Below, in pieces: positions 32,890 to 41,387 of a DNA stretch of 64,000 nt. The stretch comes from CAVRXZ01 sp963773035 (GTDB taxonomy: Bacteria > Acidobacteriota > Vicinamibacteria > Vicinamibacterales > CAVVIG01): contig CAVYZX010000010.1 of the NCBI GenBank assembly GCA_963773035.1, positions 496,001-560,000 on the forward strand, written 5' to 3'. The notes beneath the pieces were generated by a model, which saw only the letters and a program-made list of their open reading frames with translations, made no database searches and had not been told where the DNA came from. Position numbers and translations under genes: made by a program. Within the stretch, counting starts at the first letter, position 1. Each line of letters begins with the position of its first letter.

Positions 32890-33924
32890 TCACGGTGCGT
32901 CAGTGGGCGGCGCCAGCAGCATGAGATGCGGCCGCAAACCCGACGACACGAGGACCTCGTTCTTCCCGCTGACGATCACTCCTTCGACGTGCGGGAGCCG
33001 CTCGATCAACTCCATGCCGGCGGTGGGACCAAGGACGAAGACCCCCGTGGACAACGCGTCGGCCAGCGTGGCGCTTTCCGCGACGATGGTCACGCTGCGG
33101 CACGCCATGGCGGGCTCGCCGAGGTCTGGATCGAGGATGTGATGGTAGCGCCGCCCGTTCTCGATGAAGAAACGTTCGTAGTCGCCTGACGTACTGAACG
33201 TGCTGTCCGTCAGATCGAGTGCCGCGAAACTTTTGTCTTCCGGCCCTCTCGGATCCCTGATGCCCACGCGCCACGGCCGTTCGCCCCGCCGGCCGGAGAC
33301 GTACAGATCGCCGCCGGATTGGATCATGAAATCGCGCAGCCCACGCCGTCGAAGAATGGCCACCGAACGCTCGACGGCGTAACCCTTGCCGATGCCGCCG
33401 AGATGCGCGCGCATGCCTTTCTTCCTGAGAAACACCGTCCCGGCCCCTTCGTCTACTTCCAGCGCGCGGTAGTCGATCAGTAGAAGCCTCTTCAACAGGT
33501 CGGCGCGATTGGGGATGACGTTGTCCTGGTCGTGGTCGAACTTCCAGAGGCCCGACAGAGCTCCGAAGGTGACGTCGAACTTCCCGCCCGTCCACTCGCT
33601 GACCTGACGCGCGACCCGCAGCACTTCCAGTACTTCCCGACTGACAGATACTGCATGATCGCCCGCCGCGTCATTCAGGCGTTGGATGTCGCTGCCCGCA
33701 CGCCAGACACTCATGAGGTTGTCGAGGCGATCGAACTCCCCAAATACCTCTGAAAATGCCAACCCTGCGATTGCTTCATCGGACGTCCAGGCCGTGAGCC
33801 GGAGCTCCGACCCCATCGTCATGTGCGTGCGCTCGACGAGATGAGCAGCGACGGAAGAAGGTGCTGGTCGGCTGCACGTCACGAACGTGAGCAGCAGCAC
33901 CCCTGCGATTTGGCTATGGTTCAC
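32890..33924 (-). CDS. apbE: FAD:protein FMN transferase
   Basis: 344 residues with an N-terminal hydrophobic segment and a possible, imperfect lipobox (TFVTC). ApbE motifs are present: MTMGSELRLTAW, VTFGALSGLWKF, AHLGGIGKGYAVERS, IQSGGDLYVSG, and the Mg-binding DALSTGVFVLG. The enzyme moves FMN from FAD onto a threonine of target proteins in the periplasm. The most likely target in this window is the FMN-binding protein at 30137. The two are separated by a beta-barrel and a STAS gene. Confidence 0.94.
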   Translation of the reverse strand: MNHSQIAGVLLLTFVTCSRPAPSSVAAHLVERTHMTMGSELRLTAWTSDEAIAGLAFSEVFGEFDRLDNLMSVWRAGSDIQRLNDAAGDHAVSVSREVLEVLRVARQVSEWTGGKFDVTFGALSGLWKFDHDQDNVIPNRADLLKRLLLIDYRALEVDEGAGTVFLRKKGMRAHLGGIGKGYAVERSVAILRRRGLRDFMIQSGGDLYVSGRRGERPWRVGIRDPRGPEDKSFAALDLTDSTFSTSGDYERFFIENGRRYHHILDPDLGEPAMACRSVTIVAESATLADALSTGVFVLGPTAGMELIERLPHVEGVIVSGKNEVLVSSGLRPHLMLLAPPTDAP

Positions 33925-34015
33925 TGACCTGGCCGCCCATCATACGGAGTATCCTTCTGACGAACAACGCGGCACTGATGAAGATTGCGCCAGTGAAAAA
34001 TTGAGGAGCCCGACC

Positions 34016-34867
34016 ATGGCCACGAATCGAATCGCTCTGTTTACGCTGATCACGGCGCTGGTGACACCGCCACTAATCGCCCAGAGCCGCCCGCAGGCGC
34101 CCAAGACTCCGAGAATCTACATCTTCGAAAACGGAGGCATCAAAGGGCTCGACCCGAAGCTGTTCAACTTCACGAGAGAAGAGCTCAAGGAAGTGGATTT
34201 CGTGAACATTTCATATTTGATCGTGCATCCCCGAGGAACGCTGATGTTCGATTCCGGGGCCATCCCCGACAGCCAGCTCAAGGCGGACGGCAGTCCAGTC
34301 ACCGAAGGAATCATGTCGGCGACCAAACAGCTCAAGCCGCAGCTCGCTGCAGCCGGTTACAAGCCGTCGGATGTGACCTACTTCGTCCTGTCGCATTACC
34401 ACTCAGACCACACGGCCAACGCCAACGATTTCGCCGCTTCAACCTGGATCGTGCAAAAGGCGGAGCGGGACGCGATGTTCGCCGAGAAACCACAGGGGAT
34501 CATCCAGCCGACTCACTTCAACCTGCTGAAGGACGCCAAGACCAAGCTCCTGAACAATGAAGACTTCGACGTCTTCGGCGACGGCACGGTCGTCGTCAAG
34601 TCGACGCCCGGCCACACGCCGGGCCACCAGGTGGTGTTCGTGAAGCTGGCGAAGACGGGACCGGTCGTCCTTGCCGGCGATCTCTATCACTATCCGGAGG
34701 AGCGCACGACCGGTCGCATACCGACTTTCGAGTTCAACGCCGACCAGTCCAAAGCGTCGAGAGACAAGATCGAAGCGTTCGTGAAGCAGCAGAAGGCTCA
34801 GCTCTGGATCGAGCACGACATCGCGACGCACGCGAAGCTGCCGAAGGCGCCCGCGTACGTAGAGTGA
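34016..34867 (+). CDS. Exported MBL-fold hydrolase (AHL lactonase-like)
   Basis: 283 residues. Start MATNRIALF at 34016 is set by GAGGAG eight bases upstream; the open frame reaches 33887 inside the divergent apbE region. A signal peptide (ALVTPPLIAQS) is followed by the metallo-beta-lactamase fold: VNISYLIVHPRGTLMFDSG, zinc motif SHYHSDHTAN, STPGHTPGH, VLAGDLYHY, and a final IEHDIATH. It resembles N-acyl homoserine lactonases of the AttM/AiiB type, but an exported form could act on other lactones. Its stop is followed by the kinase region. Confidence 0.88.
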   Translation: MATNRIALFTLITALVTPPLIAQSRPQAPKTPRIYIFENGGIKGLDPKLFNFTREELKEVDFVNISYLIVHPRGTLMFDSGAIPDSQLKADGSPVTEGIMSATKQLKPQLAAAGYKPSDVTYFVLSHYHSDHTANANDFAASTWIVQKAERDAMFAEKPQGIIQPTHFNLLKDAKTKLLNNEDFDVFGDGTVVVKSTPGHTPGHQVVFVKLAKTGPVVLAGDLYHYPEERTTGRIPTFEFNADQSKASRDKIEAFVKQQKAQLWIEHDIATHAKLPKAPAYVE

Positions 34868-35005
34868 ACGAGCGGAGGTTCGACGAGCGATGAGCCTGTC
34901 GTTAGACAGTTTGATGAGAGGTGGCGCATCCAGTCTGAAGATGATGGTCTAGTCGGCCAGACACTGGGGCACTACCGGCTTCTCGAGCGTATCGGCGCCG
35001 GCGGG

Positions 35006-37330
35006 ATGGGAGTCGTCTATCGCGCGCACGACGAGCGGCTCGATCGCGATGTCGCGTTGAAGGCGTTGCCGGCAGGGAGTTTGGGTGATGAAGATGCGCG
35101 CCGGCGCTTCAGGAAGGAAGCGCTTGCGCTGTCGAAACTCAACCACCCGCACATCGCCACAATCCACGATTTCGACAGCCAGGCCGGAATCGATTTTCTG
35201 GTCATGGAGCTCATTTCTGGCAAGGCGCTCAGTCACGTCATACGCGAGGGTGGTCTCACAGAATCAGAAGTTCGTGACTTGAGCTTGCAGCTCGCCGACG
35301 GTTTGGTGGCCCTTCACGGACATGGAATAGTCCATCGGGACCTGAAACCGGGCAACCTGCGGCTGACCGCGGATGGCCGACTGAAGATCCTAGACTTCGG
35401 ACTTGCGCGGTTGCTGCAATCCGTCACCAGCGAACCGACGGTCACGAGCACCGGTACGCCTGAATTCGCCGGGACGCTGCCGTACATGGCGCCGGAGCAG
35501 GTTCGCGGCGAAGCCATCGACGCTCGAACCGATGTCTACGCGGCCGGCGCCGTCATGTACGAGCTTGCGACGGGCCGGCCGTTGTTCCCGGGCGCGCGGG
35601 GCGCTGAGCTTGTCAGCGCCATCCTCAGTCAAACTCCCGCGAGGCCGAAAGCGATCAATCCTCAGCTGTCCGACTCGCTCGAGCACGTCATTTTGAGCGC
35701 GCTTTCGAAAGATCGAACGACCCGACTTTCGTCGTCGGCCGATCTGCAGAAGGCTCTGACGCAGGTCGGCCCGCCGCAAACGGCAGGAACTGGCGCGCGT
35801 CGAACAGTTCGCGTCGCCGCGGTTGCCGCGACCATCGCAATCCTGCTGGGCGCCGTTTGGTACTTGCCACGACTCCGCTCGAAGCCGGTGCAGCCGGCAA
35901 CGAAAATCGCTGTCGCGGTGCTTCCGTTCCACGCACTCGCAGTCTCGCAGGAGGCCAGATTCCTCGGCGTTGGCATTCCCGATGCGATCATCACGCGATT
36001 GGCCGGGCTTCAACAGCTGATACCGCGGCCCACCAGCGCGGTTCTCAAGTACGAGAACGAGTCCATCGACCCCAAGGAAGCCGGCAAGGCGCTGGCGAGC
36101 GACTACGTGCTCACTGGAATCCTCCAGGAAGCCAACGAGCGGCTTCGTGTCAGCGTTCAGCTGGTCCGCGCGCAGGACGGAGCGCCGATGTGGGGCGATC
36201 ACTACGACGTCTCGCGCGCCGATCTCTTGACGCTGCAGGATCAAATCGCGCAATCAGTCGCTGATGCCCTCAAGATCCAGATGACCGCGGCGGAGCGTGA
36301 ACGACTGTTTCGGCGATACACCGAGAACGCCGCGGCTTACGAGCGCTATCTACGAGGTCGAGCACAGTTCTCGAGGTATTCGGCGGAAAGTCTGCGTGAG
36401 GCCGTCGATACTTTCGAAGAAGCGTTGAAGCTCGACCAAAACTATGCGCCGGCGCGTGCCGGCGTGGCGCTGGCGTCCGCGCTCTTGGGGCTTCGGTTTG
36501 CGCCGGCCTCGGAAAATCGAGGGTGGAACGAGCGAGCCGAACGCGAGGCACAGGCCGCGTTGCAGCTCGATCCACAGCTCGCAGAGGCTCACGAGGCGCT
36601 GGCCGCGGTGTATCGCGCGGTTGAATTCGAATGGGAGCGCGCGCTCGAAGAAAGCCGTCTGGCGCTGGCGCTCAACCCGCATCTCGACCAACCGCGCCTC
36701 TATCGAGCGGCGGCCTTCTACCACCTCGGCCTCCTCGACCTGGTCGAACCCGAGTTACAAGCCGCAGCCGCGACGTTGAACCCAGACCCTGCGAATCAGG
36801 TCGAGACGCTGCGAACGCGCGGCATCACAGCTTTGCTGGCAGGCCGGTATCAAGATGCGCGTCTCTTGTTCGAGGACGTACAGCGATTGAGTGGAGGCAC
36901 GGCGTTCAACTATCTCCGCGGACTGGCGTATTACTACACCGGCGATCCCAAGGGGGCCGAGGAGATCCTGGCCCTGCGAGGAAGCACGCGAGGCGATCGA
37001 CGTTCGCAGGCCGTTCTCGCGAGCCTGCTCGCCAAGCGGCAAGCCGGCTCAGAAGCGCGAGCGTTGATCACTGCGATTCAGCAGGGCGGCTATTCGGATC
37101 ACCACATCGCGTACAGCCTGGGCGCGACTTATGCACAACTCGGCGAGTTCCCCGAGGCCATACGCTGGCTCGCAGATGCTGCGCGTACCGGTTTGCCGTG
37201 CTATCCGTGGTACGTGCGCGACCCGTTGCTCGACCCGCTGAGAAACGAGCCGGCGTTTCAACAGATTCTCGCGAGGCTCGAGAGCTCCTGGCAGACCTTG
37301 TTAGCACGCTACAAATCCGCGCCAACCTAA
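35006..37330 (+). CDS. Ser/Thr protein kinase with TPR domain; 5' end disrupted
   Basis: 774 residues from ATG 35006. Catalytic residues are present: HRDLKPGN, DFGLAR and MAPEQVRG in the first 180 residues, then a membrane helix near 275-295 (VAAVAATIAILLGAVWYL), a TolB-like segment (KIAVAVLPFHAL) and TPR repeats. The true N terminus is missing. The frame upstream encodes GQTLGHYRLLERIGAGG, the usual start of the kinase domain and glycine loop, but contains no ATG, GTG or TTG back to the TGA at 34865. An ORF with a good ribosome site (ATG 34890) stops at a TAG (34950) in another frame. Removing the five bases TAGTC there would join it to the kinase. Confidence 0.88.
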   Translation: MGVVYRAHDERLDRDVALKALPAGSLGDEDARRRFRKEALALSKLNHPHIATIHDFDSQAGIDFLVMELISGKALSHVIREGGLTESEVRDLSLQLADGLVALHGHGIVHRDLKPGNLRLTADGRLKILDFGLARLLQSVTSEPTVTSTGTPEFAGTLPYMAPEQVRGEAIDARTDVYAAGAVMYELATGRPLFPGARGAELVSAILSQTPARPKAINPQLSDSLEHVILSALSKDRTTRLSSSADLQKALTQVGPPQTAGTGARRTVRVAAVAATIAILLGAVWYLPRLRSKPVQPATKIAVAVLPFHALAVSQEARFLGVGIPDAIITRLAGLQQLIPRPTSAVLKYENESIDPKEAGKALASDYVLTGILQEANERLRVSVQLVRAQDGAPMWGDHYDVSRADLLTLQDQIAQSVADALKIQMTAAERERLFRRYTENAAAYERYLRGRAQFSRYSAESLREAVDTFEEALKLDQNYAPARAGVALASALLGLRFAPASENRGWNERAEREAQAALQLDPQLAEAHEALAAVYRAVEFEWERALEESRLALALNPHLDQPRLYRAAAFYHLGLLDLVEPELQAAAATLNPDPANQVETLRTRGITALLAGRYQDARLLFEDVQRLSGGTAFNYLRGLAYYYTGDPKGAEEILALRGSTRGDRRSQAVLASLLAKRQAGSEARALITAIQQGGYSDHHIAYSLGATYAQLGEFPEAIRWLADAARTGLPCYPWYVRDPLLDPLRNEPAFQQILARLESSWQTLLARYKSAPT

Positions 37331-37905
37331 TCTTTGCTCGATTTCTTTGCCAACTCTGAGGCGCGCCAGAGATACCAACTCGCCACCGTGCGATAAGGTT
37401 TCCACCGGCCGCCACGCTTTTCGAGGTTCTTGCGCGTGGGGAGCGCGCGCTTCCTGAGCGCGAAACCGAAACCCTTGCGGACGCCGTAGTCGTCCAACGG
37501 GAGAACGTCGGGACGGCCGAGACGGAAAATCAGCAGCATCTCCACGGTCCATCTGCCAATTCCGCGGACTGCCGTGAGACGCTCGATAATCGCCTCGTTC
37601 TCCATGTTCCGGATGTCGGCAAGCGTCGGAATCTCGCCCGCCGCAGTTCGGCGCGCGAGGTCGCGCAATGACAGCAGCTTGGCTCGAGACAACCCTGCAG
37701 CGCGAAGGTTGTCGTCGGAGACCCGCATGATGTGTTCTGCGGTAGGCCCTTCGGTCGCATCCGGAAAGAGGCCGCACACCCGCCCGAAGATCGTCGCCGC
37801 CGCCCTGCCCGTGAGCTGTTGGTAGACGATGGCCTCCGCGAGGACGGTGAAGGTGTTCGACGCCTTCTTCAGCTGCATCCGAAATGGACCGACGGCGTCA
37901 ATCAC
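37327..37905 (-). CDS. alkA: DNA-3-methyladenine glycosylase II; N terminus encoded upstream
   Basis: 192 residues from GTG 37905 (overlapping the MGMT stop as GTGA). It has the HhH-GPD fold: AEAIVYQQLTGRAAATIF, the helix-hairpin-helix LTAVRGIGRWTVEMLLIF and the catalytic aspartate in VLPLDDYGVRKGF. It removes alkylated purines from DNA. The conserved family N terminus (FDPIVAVEHLRASDPALARV) is in the same frame just upstream, inside the 3' end of the MGMT gene, with no standard start codon before the TGA in that frame. The real protein is longer than called here. Its 3' end overlaps the convergent kinase gene by four bases. Confidence 0.88.
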   Translation of the reverse strand: MIDAVGPFRMQLKKASNTFTVLAEAIVYQQLTGRAAATIFGRVCGLFPDATEGPTAEHIMRVSDDNLRAAGLSRAKLLSLRDLARRTAAGEIPTLADIRNMENEAIIERLTAVRGIGRWTVEMLLIFRLGRPDVLPLDDYGVRKGFGFALRKRALPTRKNLEKRGGRWKPYRTVASWYLWRASELAKKSSKD

Positions 37906-38618
37906 GCGCGCGAGCGCGGGGTCGGACGCACGCAGATGTTCGACCGCGACGATCGGATCGAAGCCGAAGGCACTCTGGCGACCAGCGCAGGCCGCTGTCG
38001 CAAGGCGACGATTCGCGACGGCGGCATTGCCACAACTTCTTCAACGGATTCAACCGTCGGACTCTTCGTCGTGAGCAGGCCCTCACGTTCGATCGACAAC
38101 AGACGTTGCTTCGTCTTGATGCCGGAGGCCGCGGAAAAGCCACCGAGCTTGCCGCCGGCTGCCAGCACGCGATGGCAGGGCACGACAATCGCAAATGGGT
38201 TTCGTCCGAGGGCCTGGCCGACAGCCCGTGCCGCGTCACGTTTGCCGAGCCGTGCGGCGATCTCGCCATACGAAAGCGTGGCGCCCACCGGAATGGTGCG
38301 AGCAAACTCATACACGCGACGGTTGAAGGCGGGTACGCCGGCCATGTCGAGTGTGACCGTGGAAAGATCGCTCGGTGCGCCCCGAAGAAGGGCGGTAATC
38401 CCGTCGATCGCCCGCCTCACGTCAGCAGGGGGCTTCAGTTCTCGGGCCTTCGGAAACCGGCGGAGCATGCGTGCCCGTGTGGCAACGTCGTTCGACTCGG
38501 GCAGCTGGACGCCAACGATCCCACGCTCGGCCCAGGCGATGCCGCAACGACCAATGGCCGTGTCGAAGAATGCGATGCCGGACCCCATAATTCGAGCGAT
38601 CGTATAACGGGGCGTCAT
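37902..38618 (-). CDS. ogt: Methylated-DNA-[protein]-cysteine S-methyltransferase
   Basis: 238 residues from ATG 38618; ATG 38588 is an alternative, and neither has a clear Shine-Dalgarno. It has the MGMT active site VVPCHRVLAAGGKLGGF, the helix-turn-helix IPVGATLSYGEIAARLGKRD and ARAVGQALGRNPFAI. The N-terminal part is a short Ogt-like domain. The enzyme repairs O6-alkylguanine by a suicidal methyl transfer. The last 50 residues (from about SPTVESVEEVV) do not match the family and cover the AlkA N terminus in another frame, which suggests a frame-disrupted fusion or a late stop. Confidence 0.88.
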   Translation of the reverse strand: MTPRYTIARIMGSGIAFFDTAIGRCGIAWAERGIVGVQLPESNDVATRARMLRRFPKARELKPPADVRRAIDGITALLRGAPSDLSTVTLDMAGVPAFNRRVYEFARTIPVGATLSYGEIAARLGKRDAARAVGQALGRNPFAIVVPCHRVLAAGGKLGGFSAASGIKTKQRLLSIEREGLLTTKSPTVESVEEVVAMPPSRIVALRQRPALVARVPSASIRSSRSNICVRPTPRSRA

Positions 38619-38757
38619 CGATGATCGAATGAACGAATGATCGATGATTTGGATTTGAGGATTGGTAAGTAACGCGGTCTCAAATGTTCCGTGTGATCTT
38701 GATGTGCCCGTTTCCGCAAATTGTTTCATAATTGGCGGTCTTGGGGGTAAGGCTGAC

Positions 38758-39279
38758 ATGAATATTGGCAGACGCCTACAGGCGAGCGCCTGCGGCCATG
38801 CCGAGCTGAGGACAGGTAGATCCGAAGCGAGGCATCAGCGTCAGTTCGCGCTGGGGGTGGGGCCCCAGCGCCAGTGGATAAAAGCCTATCTGTTGTGTCT
38901 GATTGGTCTAGGCGCAGCGGCCCCTGCTTTCGGTCATCATTCTTTCGCCATGTTCGATCACACGCGGACCTTGACGCTGAAAGGCACGGTCACGAAGTTC
39001 CAGTGGACGAACCCGCATGCGTATATCGAGTTGGACGTGCCCGGCTCCGATGGCAAGACGACACACTTCACCATCGAGTGTACGAGCATCAACATGATGC
39101 AGCGGCTCGGCTGGCGATCCAACATGATCAAGGCAGGTGATCAGGTGAAAGCAACCGTCGCGCCGCTGTTGAGCGGTCAGCCCGGCGGCCTGCTCTTGGA
39201 CGTCGTCCTGCCCGACGGGAGAAAGCTGGAGCCCGGCGTGCCCGGTATAACCACGTTCAAGCGAACCCCGGAGGAATGA
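38758..39279 (+). CDS. DUF6152 exported protein, copy B, with repeat-derived N region
   Basis: 173 residues from ATG 38758 (AAGG five bases upstream). The DUF6152 core is clear: HHSFAMFDHTRTLTLKGTVT, KFQWTNPHAYIELDV, MQRLGWRSNMIKAGDQVKAT. The hydrophobic signal core KAYLLCLIGLGAAAPAFG sits at about residues 42-60, preceded by about 40 polar residues. Codons about 9-42 come from the 105-bp repeat (38780-38884), which reads through in frame. The repeat may have been inserted between the start codon and the signal sequence. Whether export still works cannot be told. The next gene overlaps the stop. Confidence 0.85.
   Translation: MNIGRRLQASACGHAELRTGRSEARHQRQFALGVGPQRQWIKAYLLCLIGLGAAAPAFGHHSFAMFDHTRTLTLKGTVTKFQWTNPHAYIELDVPGSDGKTTHFTIECTSINMMQRLGWRSNMIKAGDQVKATVAPLLSGQPGGLLLDVVLPDGRKLEPGVPGITTFKRTPEE
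38780..38884 (+). repeat. Dispersed hairpin repeat, copy 2, inside the DUF6152 B coding sequence
   Basis: 105 bp, nearly identical to 4547-4649. Hairpin arms at 38848-38856 and 38863-38871 (GCGCTGGGG and CCCCAGCGC), with a 5' inverted repeat CAGGCG-AG-CGCCTG at 38778-38791. Length 105 is a multiple of three, and it has no stop in the frame used by the gene. Confidence 0.88.
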
Positions 39280-40052
39280 TGTCCTCGAGAAAGCTTGGAT
39301 CGATCGCCTGCATGCTGGTGGCGTTCGCCGGACTCGATGTCGCGGCGCAGCGGGCCGCGTCCATTCCGCCGGATATCACAGGCGCCTACGAGCGCTACGG
39401 GAACATCTTCGGACCCAGGACCGAGGCGCAGCAGAAAGATCCGACCATACCGCCACCCAACCCGCCGCCGCCTCTCAAGCCCGAGTACCTGAAGCAGTGG
39501 CAGGCGCGCGTACAGGCTGCTCGCGAAGCGGAAGCCAAAGGTCAGCCGCTGGCCACCGGCTACACGCACTGTCTTCCGGACGGCATGCCCTCCATGATGG
39601 CGGCGATGTTTCCGATCGAGTTTCTCCAAAGCAAGGGCCAGGTCACGGTGATCGAGGAGGCGTTTACGCAAATCCGCCGGATCCTGCTCGATCGACCCCA
39701 GAAGGCCATCGACGACGTCGAGCCGGGATTTTACGGTCACTCGGTCGGGCACTGGGAGGGCGACACGCTGGTGGTGGATACCGTCGGGATCAAAGAGGAA
39801 GTTCGATATCAGAACGCGCCGCACTCCAAACAGCTGCGAATCAAGGAACGGATTCGCCTCGTCGCACCCAACATCTTGTGGAACGAGATCACGATGGAGG
39901 ACCCTGTCACGCTCGAGAAGCCGTGGACCGTCAGGTATGCCTATCGACGGATGCCGGATTACACGCTTCTCGAGTACATCTGCGAAGACAACCGCGAATA
40001 CGCGGACGAGCAGGGACTGCAGAAAATTCGGATCGAACCACCGGCCCGATAG
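39276..40052 (+). CDS. Exported protein with GHWEGDTLV motif, partner of DUF6152 (copy B)
   Basis: 258 residues. Its ATG overlaps the DUF6152 B stop (ATGATG; GGAGG just upstream favours the second ATG at 39279). A signal peptide leads to a Pro-rich start (PPPNPPPPLKPEYLKQW), a conserved central part with GYTHCLPDGMPSMMAAMFP, and GHWEGDTLVVDTVGIKEE near residue 158, which matches the core of the protein at 4659. It ends with ILWNEITMEDPVTLEKPWTV and YICEDNREYADEQ. Function is unknown. Coupling to DUF6152 is translational here, stronger than at the first locus. Confidence 0.87.
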   Translation: MMSSRKLGSIACMLVAFAGLDVAAQRAASIPPDITGAYERYGNIFGPRTEAQQKDPTIPPPNPPPPLKPEYLKQWQARVQAAREAEAKGQPLATGYTHCLPDGMPSMMAAMFPIEFLQSKGQVTVIEEAFTQIRRILLDRPQKAIDDVEPGFYGHSVGHWEGDTLVVDTVGIKEEVRYQNAPHSKQLRIKERIRLVAPNILWNEITMEDPVTLEKPWTVRYAYRRMPDYTLLEYICEDNREYADEQGLQKIRIEPPAR

Positions 40053-40129
40053 AACTTACCATCAGGAAAGGCCCGGGCGGGAACTCTTCACCCCGAAGGA
40101 CACCAAGGAAAACTGACTGGGAAGGCCAA

Positions 40130-41347
40130 TTGGGCTTGACCGCAATCTTCGGCGATCACGAACCGAAGACGCTTGCACAACTCGCCGATGTGTCGAGCCG
40201 CGCGGAGCGTGCCGCATTGATGGCGGACGGTCATCTCGGCTACGTGATGCCGATCGGCGGTGTCGCCGCCTACCGCGAGCACGTCTCGGTTGTCGGAGTG
40301 GGCTTCGACATCGCCTGTGGCAATGCAGCCATTCGCACCGACCTCTCCCTTCATGGACGATCGGATTTCGCCGCACGCCGCGGCGAGATTGCGGACGAGA
40401 TCCAGGACATCATCTCGTTCGGCATCGGCCGGAAGAATCGCTCCGATGACGCGCCGGTCGATCATCGGCTGTTCAAGTCAGCAGCTTGGGAAGCTTTGCC
40501 GCCTCACGTTCGGGAAGGGCTTCGCGACAAAGCGAGGTCGCAACTCGGCACCGTCGGAAGTGGCAACCACTACGTCGATGTCTTCGTTGACGAGTCGGAT
40601 GCAATCTGGGTTGGAGTGCATTTTGGCAGCCGCGGGCTCGGCCACACGATTGCGTCAGGCTTTCTGGCACTTTCACAGGGCGCAAAATGGGGGCAGCGCG
40701 TCCCCGAGCGCGAGGTGCTGCTCCCTCTCCGCAAGTCGATGGGACACGATTACTGGGAGCTGATGACGCTTGCCGGTGAGTACGCGTATGCCGGACGCGA
40801 ATGGGTAGCGCACAAGGTGGTTTCGCTCCTCGGTGGCCGTGAGCTGGAGCTGGTGCACAACCATCACAACTTTGCGTGGCGTGAGGAGCACGACAAGGAA
40901 ACCTTCATCGTGATCCGGAAAGGCGCGACGCCGGCGTTTCCGGGCCAGAAAGGCTTCGTCGGCGGATCGATGGGAGACGACGCGGTCATCGTGCAGGGCG
41001 CGGCACCTGCCGATGGCGCCACTGCAACGTTACAACGCCGGGCATTGTTCTCGACCGTGCACGGCGCCGGCCGCGTCATGTCTCGCTCTGCGGCCGCCGG
41101 AAAATTGAACCGACGCACCGGCCAGGTCATCCGGCCGGGCGCCGTGTCACCGCAAATGATGCAGTCGTGGGTTCGGGAGAAAGGTGTGGTGCTCCGTGGT
41201 GGCGGACTCGACGAAAGCCCGCACGTCTACCGCCGTCTACCAGACGTCCTCGCCGCTCAGAAAGGCACCGTCGAAGTGCTGCACACCCTGCGGCCGCTCA
41301 TCGTGGTCATGGCCGGCCCGGACTTGTTCGATCCTTACAAGGACTGA
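40130..41347 (+). CDS. rtcB: RtcB family RNA ligase
   Basis: 405 residues from TTG 40130, with GGAAGG upstream. No ATG or GTG is available near the conserved start IFGDHEPKTLAQLADV. Motifs: MADGHLGYVMPIGGV, GFDIACGNAAIR (the Asp-x-x-Cys metal site), GTVGSGNHYVDV, HFGSRGLG, VHNHHNFAW (metal histidines), GSMGDDAVIV, STVHGAGRVMSRSAA (guanylylated His) and VLRGGGLDESPHVYR. RtcB joins RNA 3'-phosphate or 2',3'-cyclic phosphate ends to 5'-OH ends with GTP and Mn2+. No archease, rtcA or rtcR is nearby. The intervening gap 40053-40129 has no hairpin, so it may be co-expressed with the gene before it. Confidence 0.92.
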   Translation: MGLTAIFGDHEPKTLAQLADVSSRAERAALMADGHLGYVMPIGGVAAYREHVSVVGVGFDIACGNAAIRTDLSLHGRSDFAARRGEIADEIQDIISFGIGRKNRSDDAPVDHRLFKSAAWEALPPHVREGLRDKARSQLGTVGSGNHYVDVFVDESDAIWVGVHFGSRGLGHTIASGFLALSQGAKWGQRVPEREVLLPLRKSMGHDYWELMTLAGEYAYAGREWVAHKVVSLLGGRELELVHNHHNFAWREEHDKETFIVIRKGATPAFPGQKGFVGGSMGDDAVIVQGAAPADGATATLQRRALFSTVHGAGRVMSRSAAAGKLNRRTGQVIRPGAVSPQMMQSWVREKGVVLRGGGLDESPHVYRRLPDVLAAQKGTVEVLHTLRPLIVVMAGPDLFDPYKD

Positions 41348-41387
41348 GGCTCACTTCCAGTCCCTCCAGCCGTTCCCGCCCTCGTTT

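Noticed and set aside
39497..40129. 5' extension of the RtcB frame
   Set aside because: It lies in another frame of the exported protein gene at 39276, and the RtcB motifs begin only after 40130.
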